The notes: a model not told the origin generated them from the sequence alone. Shown: positions 1 through 7,115, counted from the stretch's first letter. The stretch: DNA of 7,561 nucleotides from Gemmatimonas phototrophica (GCA_945870175.1 CAMBRJ010000130.1:1-7561), one strand, 5' to 3'. Translations and numbers: made by a program.

Positions 1-800
1 GTCCGGTGCTGGTGGATGTCACGGCGCACGAAACTTTGCCGGCGATTCGCGCGGCGATCGTGGCCAATATGGATATCGTGATGGCCAATAAGCGTCCGTT
101 GTCGGCGCCTCGCGCTGAGGTGGAGTCGCTTCGGGCGCTGGCGGCCAAGCACGGCTCGCGGCTGTTGCATGAAACCACCGTGGGCGCCGGCCTGCCCGTG
201 ATGGACAGCTACGCGAAACTCGTGGAAACGGGCGACAAAGTGCTGCGCATTGAGGGATGCACGTCGGGTACGCTCGGCTTCCTGCTGACCGAAATCGGCA
301 AGGGCCGCGCCTTCAGCGAGTCACTGCGGGATGCGATGTCGCGCGGCTTCACCGAGCCCGATCCGCGTGACGATTTGTCCGGGATGGATGTGGCGCGGAA
401 GGCCTTGATCCTGGCGCGCATGATGGGATTTGGCGGTGATCTGACCGACGTGACCGTGGAGTCGCTGGTGCCGGCGGCGTATCGGAAGATGCCCCTGCCG
501 ACGTTCCTGGCGACGTTGTCGCGGCAGGACGCGGCGTGGGCTGAGCGTTTCGCGGCGGCCACCAAGCAGGGGCGCGTGTTGCGCTATGTGTTGAACGCCT
601 CGCCGAGGAAAGTCGAGGTGGGGCTGCGTGCGGTGCCGCTCACGCATCCGCTGGCGGGTTTGCGCGGCACCGATAATCAGATCGTCTTCACCACCATGCG
701 TTATCGTGAGCATCCGCTCGTGATCACCGGGCCTGGCGCCGGTCCGGCCGTCACGGCCGCCGGTGTGCTCAACGACATCCTTCAGCTCACGCCGTCATGA
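1..800 (+). CDS. thrA: Homoserine dehydrogenase region, probably the C-terminal part of a bifunctional aspartate kinase/homoserine dehydrogenase (5' partial)
   Basis: Homoserine dehydrogenase reduces aspartate semialdehyde to homoserine with NAD(P)H, the branch point toward threonine and methionine. The frame is open to the left edge (first full codon at 3), so the true start and the nucleotide-binding N-terminus lie outside. Numbering from the GTG at 6, visible marks are the conserved Asn-Lys (27-28), the VGAGLPV motif (59-65), the SGTLGFL strand (87-93) and the signature TEPDPRDDLSGMDVARK (116-132). Within that signature, E117, D128 and K132 match the substrate-binding and catalytic residues of the yeast enzyme. 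The protein ends right after the GAGPAVTAAGV closing motif and carries no C-terminal ACT domain. Most monofunctional Hom proteins have one, whereas ThrA/MetL-type fusions carry regulation in the N-terminal kinase and linker. The signature wording is also ThrA-like, so a fusion is favoured, but the kinase half is not visible. The stop overlaps the thrC start (ATGA), implying translational coupling in a threonine operon. Confidence 0.9.
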   Translation, partial: PVLVDVTAHETLPAIRAAIVANMDIVMANKRPLSAPRAEVESLRALAAKHGSRLLHETTVGAGLPVMDSYAKLVETGDKVLRIEGCTSGTLGFLLTEIGKGRAFSESLRDAMSRGFTEPDPRDDLSGMDVARKALILARMMGFGGDLTDVTVESLVPAAYRKMPLPTFLATLSRQDAAWAERFAAATKQGRVLRYVLNASPRKVEVGLRAVPLTHPLAGLRGTDNQIVFTTMRYREHPLVITGPGAGPAVTAAGVLNDILQLTPS

Positions 801-2179
801 CCACGCCAATGCTTCATCCATTGCCGACCGACGCCGTATTCATGCCAGCGGGCGTGACCGGGCTACCGGTCGGTGCCGAACGCAGCGTGCAGCGATGCGC
901 CGCGTGCGGGCAGCTGCTGTCGCCACTCGACGCCGCGCCGGATTGCCCGTCGTGTGGTGGGCTGCTGGAGATCATTCATCGCGCACCGGTCGATGAATTC
1001 GACGCGCCGCTGTCGGCCAACGCCATCAAGCACCGTTTCTCGCAGCACTGCTGCGCGATGCCGATGGGGCATGCGTCGGGGGTGTGGCGCTTCGAGTCGA
1101 TCGTGATGCCCGGGGCGGGTGAGGCCATTGTGAGTCACCCCGAGGGGAACACGCCCCTGTTGTCACGGGCGGCGATCTCGAAGTACACTGGGTGCGACGG
1201 ACTGCTGATCAAGCATGAGGGACACAATCCCACGGGCTCGTTCAAGGACCGGGGCATGACCGTCGGAACGACGCAGGCGGTGCGTATTGGCGCGAGCGCG
1301 GTGGCGTGTGCCAGCACTGGCAATACGTCGGCGGCGCTGGCGTCGTACGCGGCGCAGGCCGGCATTCCCGGACTCGTATTCGTACCGGCCGGCAAAATTG
1401 CGCTCGGTAAGTTGGCGCAAACGCTGTCATACGGCGCGCGCACGCTCCTGGTAAAGGGCGACTTCGACGAATGCCTGCGGTTGGTACAGCAGGCGTCGCG
1501 GGAGCTCGGGATCTACTTGCTCAACTCGATCAACCCGTGGCGGGTGGAGGGGCAGAAGACCATCGTCTTCGAGATGCTACAGCAACTCGGTTGGAACGCG
1601 CCCGACTTCATCGTGCTGCCGGCTGGCAACCTGGGGAATACCGCGGCGTTCGGGAAGGCGCTGCGGGAAGCGAAGGCGCTGGGGCTCATCACGAAGATGC
1701 CGCGCCTCGTGAGCGTGCAGGCGGCGGGCGCGGCACCGTTCGCGCGGGCCTTCCGTGAGGAGTTCGTGACCCGCTACACGGTGCAGGCGGAAACGATTGC
1801 GACGGCCATTCGCATCGGCGACCCGGCGTCGTGGGATCGCGCCGTACGGGCGATTCGCGAGACTGACGGCCTGGTGATTTCAGCCACTGACGACGAGATC
1901 ATCGATGCCAAGGTGACGATCGATGGGGCCGGCGTGGGCTGCGAGCCGGCCAGCGCGGCCAGTGTGGCCGGCGTGCGCCAGTTGGTGCGGGACGGTATCA
2001 TCGGTGCAGGTGACACCGTGGTTGCGGTGCTCACCGGACACGTGCTCAAGGATCCCGGCATGCTGGTGGAGCTGCATCAACGTGAAGACTACGCCCGCGC
2101 CAATCGCCCCATCGAGATCGATGCCACGGTGAGCGCGGTCGAAGCGGTACTGCGGACGACGCGCGGAGGTGCCTCGTGA
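797..2179 (+). CDS. thrC: Threonine synthase (PLP-dependent)
   Basis: This enzyme converts O-phosphohomoserine to threonine and phosphate, the last step of the pathway, in the cytoplasm. The 460-residue product has an N-terminal zinc-ribbon-like knuckle (C34, C37, C50, C53, with Cys-Gly and Cys-Gly-Gly contexts), as in many archaeal and bacterial threonine synthases of the non-E. coli type. The fold-type II PLP core follows: PTGSFKDRGM (145-154), with K150 as the predicted Schiff-base lysine; ASTGNTSAA (172-180), which holds the substrate/PLP loop; and PAGNLGN (275-281), the glycine-rich phosphate-binding loop. GCEPASAAS (381-389) and VLTGHVLKDP (411-420) are typical C-terminal motifs. The ATG at 797 overlaps the upstream stop by 4 bases. 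No Shine-Dalgarno sequence stands out before it, so it is probably translated by coupling. An in-frame ATG at 809 is the only nearby alternative. Length and motif order are normal, and nothing suggests damage. Confidence 0.96.
   Translation: MTTPMLHPLPTDAVFMPAGVTGLPVGAERSVQRCAACGQLLSPLDAAPDCPSCGGLLEIIHRAPVDEFDAPLSANAIKHRFSQHCCAMPMGHASGVWRFESIVMPGAGEAIVSHPEGNTPLLSRAAISKYTGCDGLLIKHEGHNPTGSFKDRGMTVGTTQAVRIGASAVACASTGNTSAALASYAAQAGIPGLVFVPAGKIALGKLAQTLSYGARTLLVKGDFDECLRLVQQASRELGIYLLNSINPWRVEGQKTIVFEMLQQLGWNAPDFIVLPAGNLGNTAAFGKALREAKALGLITKMPRLVSVQAAGAAPFARAFREEFVTRYTVQAETIATAIRIGDPASWDRAVRAIRETDGLVISATDDEIIDAKVTIDGAGVGCEPASAASVAGVRQLVRDGIIGAGDTVVAVLTGHVLKDPGMLVELHQREDYARANRPIEIDATVSAVEAVLRTTRGGAS
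2165..2169 (+). promoter_or_regulatory. Ribosome binding site of the SDR-fold gene
   Basis: GGAGG lies inside the end of thrC, 6 bases before the GTG at 2176. It decides the start: the GTG overlapping the thrC stop is placed better than the in-frame ATGs at 2191 and 2200, which would sit 21 and 30 bases away. This is the clearest Shine-Dalgarno sequence in the window, which suggests that the downstream gene is really translated. Confidence 0.7.
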
Positions 2180-2931
2180 CGGGGGCCGCCATGCACGCGA
2201 TGGCGTCGCCGCGGCGCACCCTGATTACTGGCGCGGCGCGGCCACTCGGCGTGGAGCTGGTGCGTCAGTGCCTGATTCGCGGCGACAAGGTCTACGCGGC
2301 GGCCCGCAATCCGGCGCGCGTGCCGGTGCTGGCCGATCTGCGCGCCGAGTACGGTGGACTGGAGCTCATCGCGCTCGACCCCGCCGATGCGTCGTTGGTG
2401 GCCGACGCGGTGCCGGTGTTGGAGAGCCTCACCGACACGCTCGATCAGCTGATCATCGCGCCGGCCGAGCCGGGGCAGCACGAAAAGCTGGCCGATACGG
2501 AACGCGACGAGCTGTTGTCGACGCTGTCGGGGACCGGACTGACGGAGCACTACCGGCGGCACGCCGTGGCGCCGCTGCTGTTGGTGCGCACGCTGTTGCC
2601 GTTTCTTGCCACTCGTGACGGGGCGCGGGTGCTGGTGGTGAGCAGCTGGCTCGGCTCGCTCGCCGGCAAGACGCAGGGCGGGGACTACGCCACCTGCGCG
2701 AGCAGCGCGGCGCTGCACATGGTCATGCGTGCGCTGGCGCATGACTTGAGCATGGAGCGCATCGTGCTGATGCTAGGCAACCCCGGGCACTTCGCGACCA
2801 CGCCCGATGGCCCGGCGTTCCGCGTGCCGATCGATGAAGCGGCGCTGGGGTTGCTGAGTCAGATGGAGCGGTTGCCGCGCGAGAAGACGGGAAGCTTCCT
2901 GGACTGGACGGGGGCGGAACGGGCGTGGTGA
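2176..2931 (+). CDS. SDR-fold protein, C-factor-like, with degraded active site (possible pseudoenzyme)
   Basis: This 251-residue protein has the layout of classical short-chain dehydrogenases, closest in pattern to the C-factor (CsgA)/carbonyl reductase branch. The N-terminal Rossmann motif is TGAARPLG (18-25). A VVSSWLGSLAG strand (154-164) carries the usual catalytic serine (about S157). GGDYATCASSAAL (168-180) follows, then NPG..ATT (202-209), and the protein ends in the branch's typical G-S-F-L-D-W-x-G...W tail (239-251). Aligning residue 168 onward with the usual GGxYaYRASKAAL pattern puts Thr173 where the catalytic Tyr belongs and Ser177 where the catalytic Lys belongs. The NNAG asparagine region reads I-A-P-A (94-97), and the middle glycine of TGxxxGxG is Pro23. 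The frame is intact and codon use looks like the neighbours, so this is not an ordinary decaying pseudogene. It is coupled to thrC by a GTGA overlap with a good GGAGG. Substrate and role are unknown. The fold call is firm; loss of SDR catalysis is inferred. Confidence 0.85.
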   Translation: MTGAAMHAMASPRRTLITGAARPLGVELVRQCLIRGDKVYAAARNPARVPVLADLRAEYGGLELIALDPADASLVADAVPVLESLTDTLDQLIIAPAEPGQHEKLADTERDELLSTLSGTGLTEHYRRHAVAPLLLVRTLLPFLATRDGARVLVVSSWLGSLAGKTQGGDYATCASSAALHMVMRALAHDLSMERIVLMLGNPGHFATTPDGPAFRVPIDEAALGLLSQMERLPREKTGSFLDWTGAERAW

Positions 2932-2940
2932 GGGAGAGGA

Positions 2941-2965
2941 GCGGCGCCGACTTGCCTTGCGCCGC
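2941..2965. other. GC-rich inverted repeat in the spacer after the threonine operon
   Basis: GCGGCGC (2941-2947) and GCGCCGC (2959-2965) are perfect 7-base complements around an 11-base loop, starting 10 bases after the SDR stop. The right arm runs into three tandem GCCGC units (2961-2975), so several alternative pairings exist. No T-run follows, so it is not a standard intrinsic terminator. It could still form an RNA 3' end structure or be a by-product of the base composition. The rest of the 94-base spacer (2932-3025) shows no readable promoter. Confidence 0.35.
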
Positions 2966-3007
2966 GCCGCGCCGCATGCTTGACCGCGCTCAGATTCCTT
3001 GCGCCGC
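2955..3007. repeat. Pair of 11-base direct repeats in the spacer
   Basis: CCTTGCGCCGC occurs at 2955-2965 and again at 2997-3007, identical over 11 bases and 42 bases apart from start to start (about four helical turns). Both copies lie between the SDR gene and the S9 peptidase gene. They could be paired operator half-sites, or chance in GC-rich DNA. The first copy overlaps the right arm of the inverted repeat, which makes a single clear role less likely. Confidence 0.3.
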
Positions 3008-3013
3008 CTCTCT

Positions 3014-3019
3014 AAAGAG
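3014..3019 (+). promoter_or_regulatory. Weak ribosome binding site of the S9 peptidase gene
   Basis: AAAGAG ends 6 bases before the ATG at 3026. It is a partial Shine-Dalgarno match, and it favours 3026 over the further in-frame TTG at 2999 and the ATG at 3032. Confidence 0.4.
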
Positions 3020-3025
3020 CCCGTC

Positions 3026-5401
3026 ATGCCAATGCGTCTTCTCCGCGCCGCCACGCTGGCCAGCGTACTGCCGTTCGCCACGGTGCACGGCCAAGGCACA
3101 CTCGCCGACTATCAACGCGCCGATTCCATTTCGGCCCGTCTGAACCCGCTGTTTGTTGGCATGCCCTCGACGCCCGAATGGCTTGGCGCGACGTCGCGCT
3201 TCTGGTACCGCACATCGGTGACGGGTGGCAGTCGGTGGCACGTCGTCGATGCCGCCACGTTGGCAAAAACCGCACTCTTTGACCACGAGCGACTCGCCGT
3301 GGCGGTGTCCGCCGTCACGGGAGCGACGTTTACGGGGTCTTCCTTACCCTTCACGGCCTCCACCGCGAACGTGCGCGTGGCCGTTGATGTCGCGTCCCTC
3401 ACATTCAATCGCGACTCCAGTGGGTACCGCTGCGATCTCGTGGTCTATGCCTGTGCGCGCACCGGACCAGCTGTTGCCGCCGCCCCCGCCGCGGCTACGG
3501 CCGCGGGCCCACGCGATGGGAATGGCGCCACGGCTCCCGTGCGCGCCCCCAACGGCACGTCGGAAGCCCTGGTGGTCAATTACAACATTGCCGTGCGGAC
3601 CATTGGCGCCACCGAGCCGATCATGCTGAGCTACGATGGCATGGAAGGCGACGCCTACACGCTCAGCTCTATCCGCTGGTCGCCGGATTCCAAGAAACTG
3701 GCGGCGTTTCGCGTACGCTCCGGCTATCGCCGCATGATTCCGTACATTGAATCGTCGCCGACGGATCAAGTCCAACCCAAGCTGACCACGCGACTCTACG
3801 AAAAGCCAGGCGATCCGCGTGATCGCCAGCTGCCGGCGCTCTTCGCGGTGGAGAGCAAGCAGCAGTTTCGTCTTGATCCCGCGCTGTTGCCGCACGCATA
3901 CGACCTGCGACGGCCGCAATGGCGCGCGGACAGCCGCGCGTTCACGTTCGAGTACAATGAGCGCGGCCACCAGCGCTACCAAGTGCTGGAGATGCACGCC
4001 ACCACCGGCGCCGCGCGTGTGCTGATCGACGAGCGTGAAGCCACGTTCGTCAGCAACTACTCCACCGTGTGGCGGCAGGACGTGAACGACGGCGCCGACA
4101 TGCTGTGGATGTCCGAGCGTGACGGGTGGAAGCATCTCTGGCTCTACGATGGGATCACGGGTCGGGTGAAGAACCAGGTCACGAAAGGCACATGGGTGGT
4201 GCGCGGTGTTGATACCGTCGATGCGCCGAAGCGACAGATCTACTTTCGGGCCAGCGGCATGTACGCCGGAAAGGATCCGTATCTGATACACGCGTACCGC
4301 ATCAACTTTGACGGCACCGGCCTCGTGGCGCTCACGCAGGGCGACGGCACGCACACGCTGAGTTGGTCGCCCAGTCGCGAGTACTACGTGGATACATGGT
4401 CACGGGTAGATCAGCCGCCGGTCATGGAACTCCGTCGCGCACGCGATCAGTCGAAGCTCGTGGAGTTGGAGCGAACCGACATAACACTGGCGGAGCAGTC
4501 GGGGTGGCGTCGCCCCGAGGTGTTCGCGGCCAAGGGACGCGACGGGACCACCGACATTTGGGGATTGATCGTTCGCCCGACCCAGTTTGACCCCGCCAAG
4601 AAGTATCCCGTTATCGAGTACATCTACGCCGGCCCCCACGACCACTTCGTCCCGAAGGCGTTCAGCGCCCAGGGGAGTATGCAAGCGTTGGCGGAACTGG
4701 GATTCATCGTGGTGCAGATGGACGGCATGGGGACGGCACAGCGTTCGAAGGCGTTTCACAACGTGGCGTGGAAGAACATTGCCGACGCCGGCTTTCCCGA
4801 TCGCATTCGGTGGCACCAGGCCGCCGCTGCACAATACGCCTCCTACGATATCACGCGGGTGGGGATTTACGGGACATCCGCGGGTGGACAGAACTCGACG
4901 GGTGCGCTGCTCTTCCACCCGGAGTTCTACAAGGTTGCGGTGTCAGCGGCGGGCTGTCACGACAATCGGATGGACAAGATTTCCTGGAATGAACAATGGA
5001 TGGGGTATCCCGTAGGCCCCGAGTACGCGGCCTCGTCGAACGTGGATCATGCCTCTTCACTGCAGGGCCACCTGTTGCTGGTGGTTGGTGAGATGGACAC
5101 GAATGTCGATCCCCAAAGCACCATGCAAGTCATCAACGCGTTGGTGAAGGCCAACAAGCAATACGACTTCCTGTTCTTGCCGGGCGCGGGACACACCAAC
5201 GGTGGGACCTACGGCAACCGGGCACGCAACGATTACTTCGTGCGACATCTGCTGGGGCGTGTGCCACCGGATTGGAACCAGTTGGCCCAGTCGGGTGCGC
5301 GCGTGCCGGGTACGGTCCCGGGTGATGATCTCTACTCGGCCGACTGGCTGGATGTCCCCTCGGCGGAGGGGCCGGTCCGGGTGGAAGAGATCTGGCGGTA
5401 G
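3026..5401 (+). CDS. Secreted S9 family serine peptidase, DPP IV-like (beta-propeller plus alpha/beta-hydrolase)
   Basis: The 791-residue product is a predicted exported peptidase that cleaves short peptides. A signal peptide spans about 1-22 (R4/R7, hydrophobic core, likely cut near G22-Q23). Residues of about 30-480 form a DPP IV-type propeller, recognisable by SPDSKKLAAFR (219-229), FEYNERGHQ (308-316) and SERDGWKHLW (363-372). An Ala/Pro/Gly-rich insert lies at about 149-175, just after a close cysteine pair, C136 and C143. The C-terminal hydrolase has YAGP (534-537, oxyanion tyrosine Y534), the nucleophile elbow GTSAGG with S618, GEMDTNVDP with D691, and GAGHTNGG with H723. The spacing fits the S9B triad. 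Differences from DPP IV are GTSAGG for GWSYGG, DGMGTA for DGRGSG, HDNRMDKISWNEQWMG in place of the YTERYMG region, and no DWVYEEE-like double-Glu motif that I can find. True dipeptidyl (Xaa-Pro) specificity is therefore not assured. The start at 3026 gives a clean signal peptide; the TTG at 2999 would add nine residues ahead of it. Confidence 0.92.
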   Translation: MPMRLLRAATLASVLPFATVHGQGTLADYQRADSISARLNPLFVGMPSTPEWLGATSRFWYRTSVTGGSRWHVVDAATLAKTALFDHERLAVAVSAVTGATFTGSSLPFTASTANVRVAVDVASLTFNRDSSGYRCDLVVYACARTGPAVAAAPAAATAAGPRDGNGATAPVRAPNGTSEALVVNYNIAVRTIGATEPIMLSYDGMEGDAYTLSSIRWSPDSKKLAAFRVRSGYRRMIPYIESSPTDQVQPKLTTRLYEKPGDPRDRQLPALFAVESKQQFRLDPALLPHAYDLRRPQWRADSRAFTFEYNERGHQRYQVLEMHATTGAARVLIDEREATFVSNYSTVWRQDVNDGADMLWMSERDGWKHLWLYDGITGRVKNQVTKGTWVVRGVDTVDAPKRQIYFRASGMYAGKDPYLIHAYRINFDGTGLVALTQGDGTHTLSWSPSREYYVDTWSRVDQPPVMELRRARDQSKLVELERTDITLAEQSGWRRPEVFAAKGRDGTTDIWGLIVRPTQFDPAKKYPVIEYIYAGPHDHFVPKAFSAQGSMQALAELGFIVVQMDGMGTAQRSKAFHNVAWKNIADAGFPDRIRWHQAAAAQYASYDITRVGIYGTSAGGQNSTGALLFHPEFYKVAVSAAGCHDNRMDKISWNEQWMGYPVGPEYAASSNVDHASSLQGHLLLVVGEMDTNVDPQSTMQVINALVKANKQYDFLFLPGAGHTNGGTYGNRARNDYFVRHLLGRVPPDWNQLAQSGARVPGTVPGDDLYSADWLDVPSAEGPVRVEEIWR

Positions 5402-5444
5402 CGGTGGCCTTGCCGGCTGTGCCGTGGCGACCTAGCATGGCCGG

Positions 5445-7115
5445 ATGCCTTTTCCATCTCGTGGATTGACCGTACCGACGCTGCTGGCGCGATTCGTACT
5501 GGTGCCGTTCGTGCTGGCCTCCGTTCTGGGCGTGCAGGAATCGCCCAGTCGTACCGGTGCGCGCCGTGCCGGCGTCGATGTGCTGCACTATGAGTTCCGC
5601 GTCGATTTTCCGGCCCGCGCCTGGCCGGATACGATCCGCTTCGCCGCGACCACCACGGCGTTGCGGCGCAATGCGATGTCGCTCGCACTCGATCTGGCGG
5701 CGAGCATGCAGGTGGACTCTACGCGCGTGAATGGTGCGCGGGTGGCGTTCACGCGCCCGGGTGACAGCGTGCGGGTGGCGTTGCCAAGCGGCAGCAACGA
5801 CACGGTGCGCGTCGCGGTGTTCTACCGCGGCCTGCCCACCGATGGCCTCATCGTGCGCCGCGACACGCTGCTCGGCTGGACAGCCTTCGGTGACAACTTT
5901 CCCGACCGCGCGCGCCAGTGGCTCGCGACGGTCGATCATCCGTCGGACAAGGCGCTCGTGGACTGGATCGTGCGCGCGCCGTCCACGCATCGGGTGATCG
6001 CCAACGGCGCGTTGGTAGAGGAGACGCCGGAGGTTGGTGCGGCTGGCTCGCGGCTGGTCCGCACGCACTGGCGGACGGCGCGTCCGATTTATACAGGCCT
6101 CATGGTGATCGGCGTATCGCCGTTTGCCGTGCTCGAACTGGGCGAGACCGCCTGCAACCTCGCCGAACGGGCCGGCTGCGTGCGCCAATCGGTGTGGACG
6201 AGCCCGAGCCGTCGGGCCGCGATGCCCGGCAGCTTTGCGCGCGCCGGCGACATCGTGGCGTTCTTTTCAACGCTGGTGGGACCCTTCCCGTACGAGCAAT
6301 TGGCCCATGTCGCCTCGTCGACGCGCTTCGGCGGCATGGAGAATGCCGGCGCGATCTTCTACGACGAACGGTTGTTCAAGCCGGGGTCGCCGGGTGAGTC
6401 TCTGATTGCGCATGAAACGGCGCATCAATGGTTTGGCGATGCCGTCACCGAACGTGAATGGCCGCACGTGTGGCTCTCCGAGGGGTTTGCCACGTACTTC
6501 GCGGCACTGTGGACGGAGCACGCGCACGGGGACAGTGCCTTCCTGGACGACATGCGCCGCATCCGTTCGCGGACGCTCACGTCGCCGATCACCGGCGAGA
6601 AGGCGGTGATCGACACCACGCTCGATGATCTCGCGAAGGTGCTCAACACCAATGTGTACGAGAAGGCCGGCTTCACGTTGCACCTGCTGCGACGCGAGAT
6701 CGGCGACTCGGCGTTCTTTCGCGGGATCCGTTCGTATTATGCGGCGCATCGACACGGGAACGCGCTCACGGCGGATCTGGAGCGGGCGTTCGAGCGATCG
6801 TCGGGCCGTCCGCTGGGCTGGTTCTTCGACCAGTGGATGCGCCGTCCCGGGTATGCCGAGGTGGATGCGTCGTGGTCGTGGAACGCGAAGGCCCGTCGTC
6901 TCAGCGTCACCGTACAGCAAGGCGGCCGTTTTGCACCGTATCGGCTGTTGCTCGCGGTCGACGTCATCACGGCGAGCGGTGCGGTCAAGCGGCTGCGCCT
7001 CACGGTGCCGGCGCAGAGTACGTCGACGATTACCGTACCCATCACGCTCACGGCCAATCCGCGCGCCGTGACCTTCGATGGGGATGTCTCGTTCCTTGGA
7101 GTTCTGCGCCAGTGA
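5445..7115 (+). CDS. Secreted or anchored M1 family zinc aminopeptidase, short form
   Basis: M1 enzymes remove N-terminal residues from peptides using one zinc ion. The 556-residue product has R6 and R16 around a hydrophobic N-terminus (about 11-30), which reads as a signal peptide or a membrane anchor. An N-terminal beta domain follows, then the exopeptidase motif GGMEN (296-300, a variant of the common GAMEN, with E299 for the substrate amino group). The zinc site is HETAH (323-327) with E346 in LSEGFATY, and E324 is the general base. Y405 in the YEKAG motif (405-409) is the expected transition-state tyrosine. After about 465 only a small beta-rich tail remains, so the large helical C-terminal domain of the long M1 enzymes is missing. 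C237 and C245 are the only cysteines and could form a disulfide outside the cytoplasm. An in-frame TAG at 5433 rules out a longer N-terminus. No Shine-Dalgarno sequence is evident before the ATG. It follows the S9 gene after 43 bases and overlaps the next gene by 4, so cotranscription is likely. Confidence 0.93.
   Translation: MPFPSRGLTVPTLLARFVLVPFVLASVLGVQESPSRTGARRAGVDVLHYEFRVDFPARAWPDTIRFAATTTALRRNAMSLALDLAASMQVDSTRVNGARVAFTRPGDSVRVALPSGSNDTVRVAVFYRGLPTDGLIVRRDTLLGWTAFGDNFPDRARQWLATVDHPSDKALVDWIVRAPSTHRVIANGALVEETPEVGAAGSRLVRTHWRTARPIYTGLMVIGVSPFAVLELGETACNLAERAGCVRQSVWTSPSRRAAMPGSFARAGDIVAFFSTLVGPFPYEQLAHVASSTRFGGMENAGAIFYDERLFKPGSPGESLIAHETAHQWFGDAVTEREWPHVWLSEGFATYFAALWTEHAHGDSAFLDDMRRIRSRTLTSPITGEKAVIDTTLDDLAKVLNTNVYEKAGFTLHLLRREIGDSAFFRGIRSYYAAHRHGNALTADLERAFERSSGRPLGWFFDQWMRRPGYAEVDASWSWNAKARRLSVTVQQGGRFAPYRLLLAVDVITASGAVKRLRLTVPAQSTSTITVPITLTANPRAVTFDGDVSFLGVLRQ
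7096..7101 (+). promoter_or_regulatory. Possible ribosome binding site of the CBM9-like gene
   Basis: TTGGAG lies 10 bases before the GTG at 7112, inside the end of the M1 gene. The spacing is slightly long, so it supports but does not settle the overlapping start. Confidence 0.35.

Noticed and set aside
2089..2742. 217-codon open frame on the - strand over the SDR-fold gene
   Set aside because: It is Arg/His/Gln-rich and featureless. The + strand frame has the SDR landmarks and a Shine-Dalgarno sequence.
2176..2931. Calling the SDR-fold gene a pseudogene
   Set aside because: The frame is full length with normal start, ribosome binding site, conserved C-terminal tail and neighbour-like codon use. 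Only active-site residues are changed, so a translated protein of altered function fits better.
2980..3016. Possible promoter with TTGACC (2980-2985) as -35 box
   Set aside because: At 17 bases spacing the -10 position reads GCCGCC. The nearest A/T-rich hexamer (TCTAAA, 3011-3016) is 25 bases away, too far for a sigma-70-type promoter, and 3011 is already near the start codon.
2999..3025. TTG at 2999 as the start of the S9 peptidase
   Set aside because: It would put nine residues, including acidic Glu, before the signal peptide and has no ribosome binding site. ATG 3026 has AAAGAG at good spacing.
3344..4354. 336-codon open frame on the - strand inside the S9 peptidase gene
   Set aside because: It has no family signature and biased composition, and it mirrors the real + strand gene. 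It is a shadow frame.
5435..5448. Small hairpin GCAT-GGCCGG-ATGC covering the M1 start codon
   Set aside because: The arms are only four base pairs, too weak to claim a translational switch, and chance pairing of this size is common.
5133..6188. 351-codon open frame on the - strand across the S9/M1 junction
   Set aside because: It is Arg/His/Pro-rich with no recognisable domain, and it lies opposite two well-supported genes with intact catalytic motifs. Long antisense frames are expected in GC-rich coding DNA.
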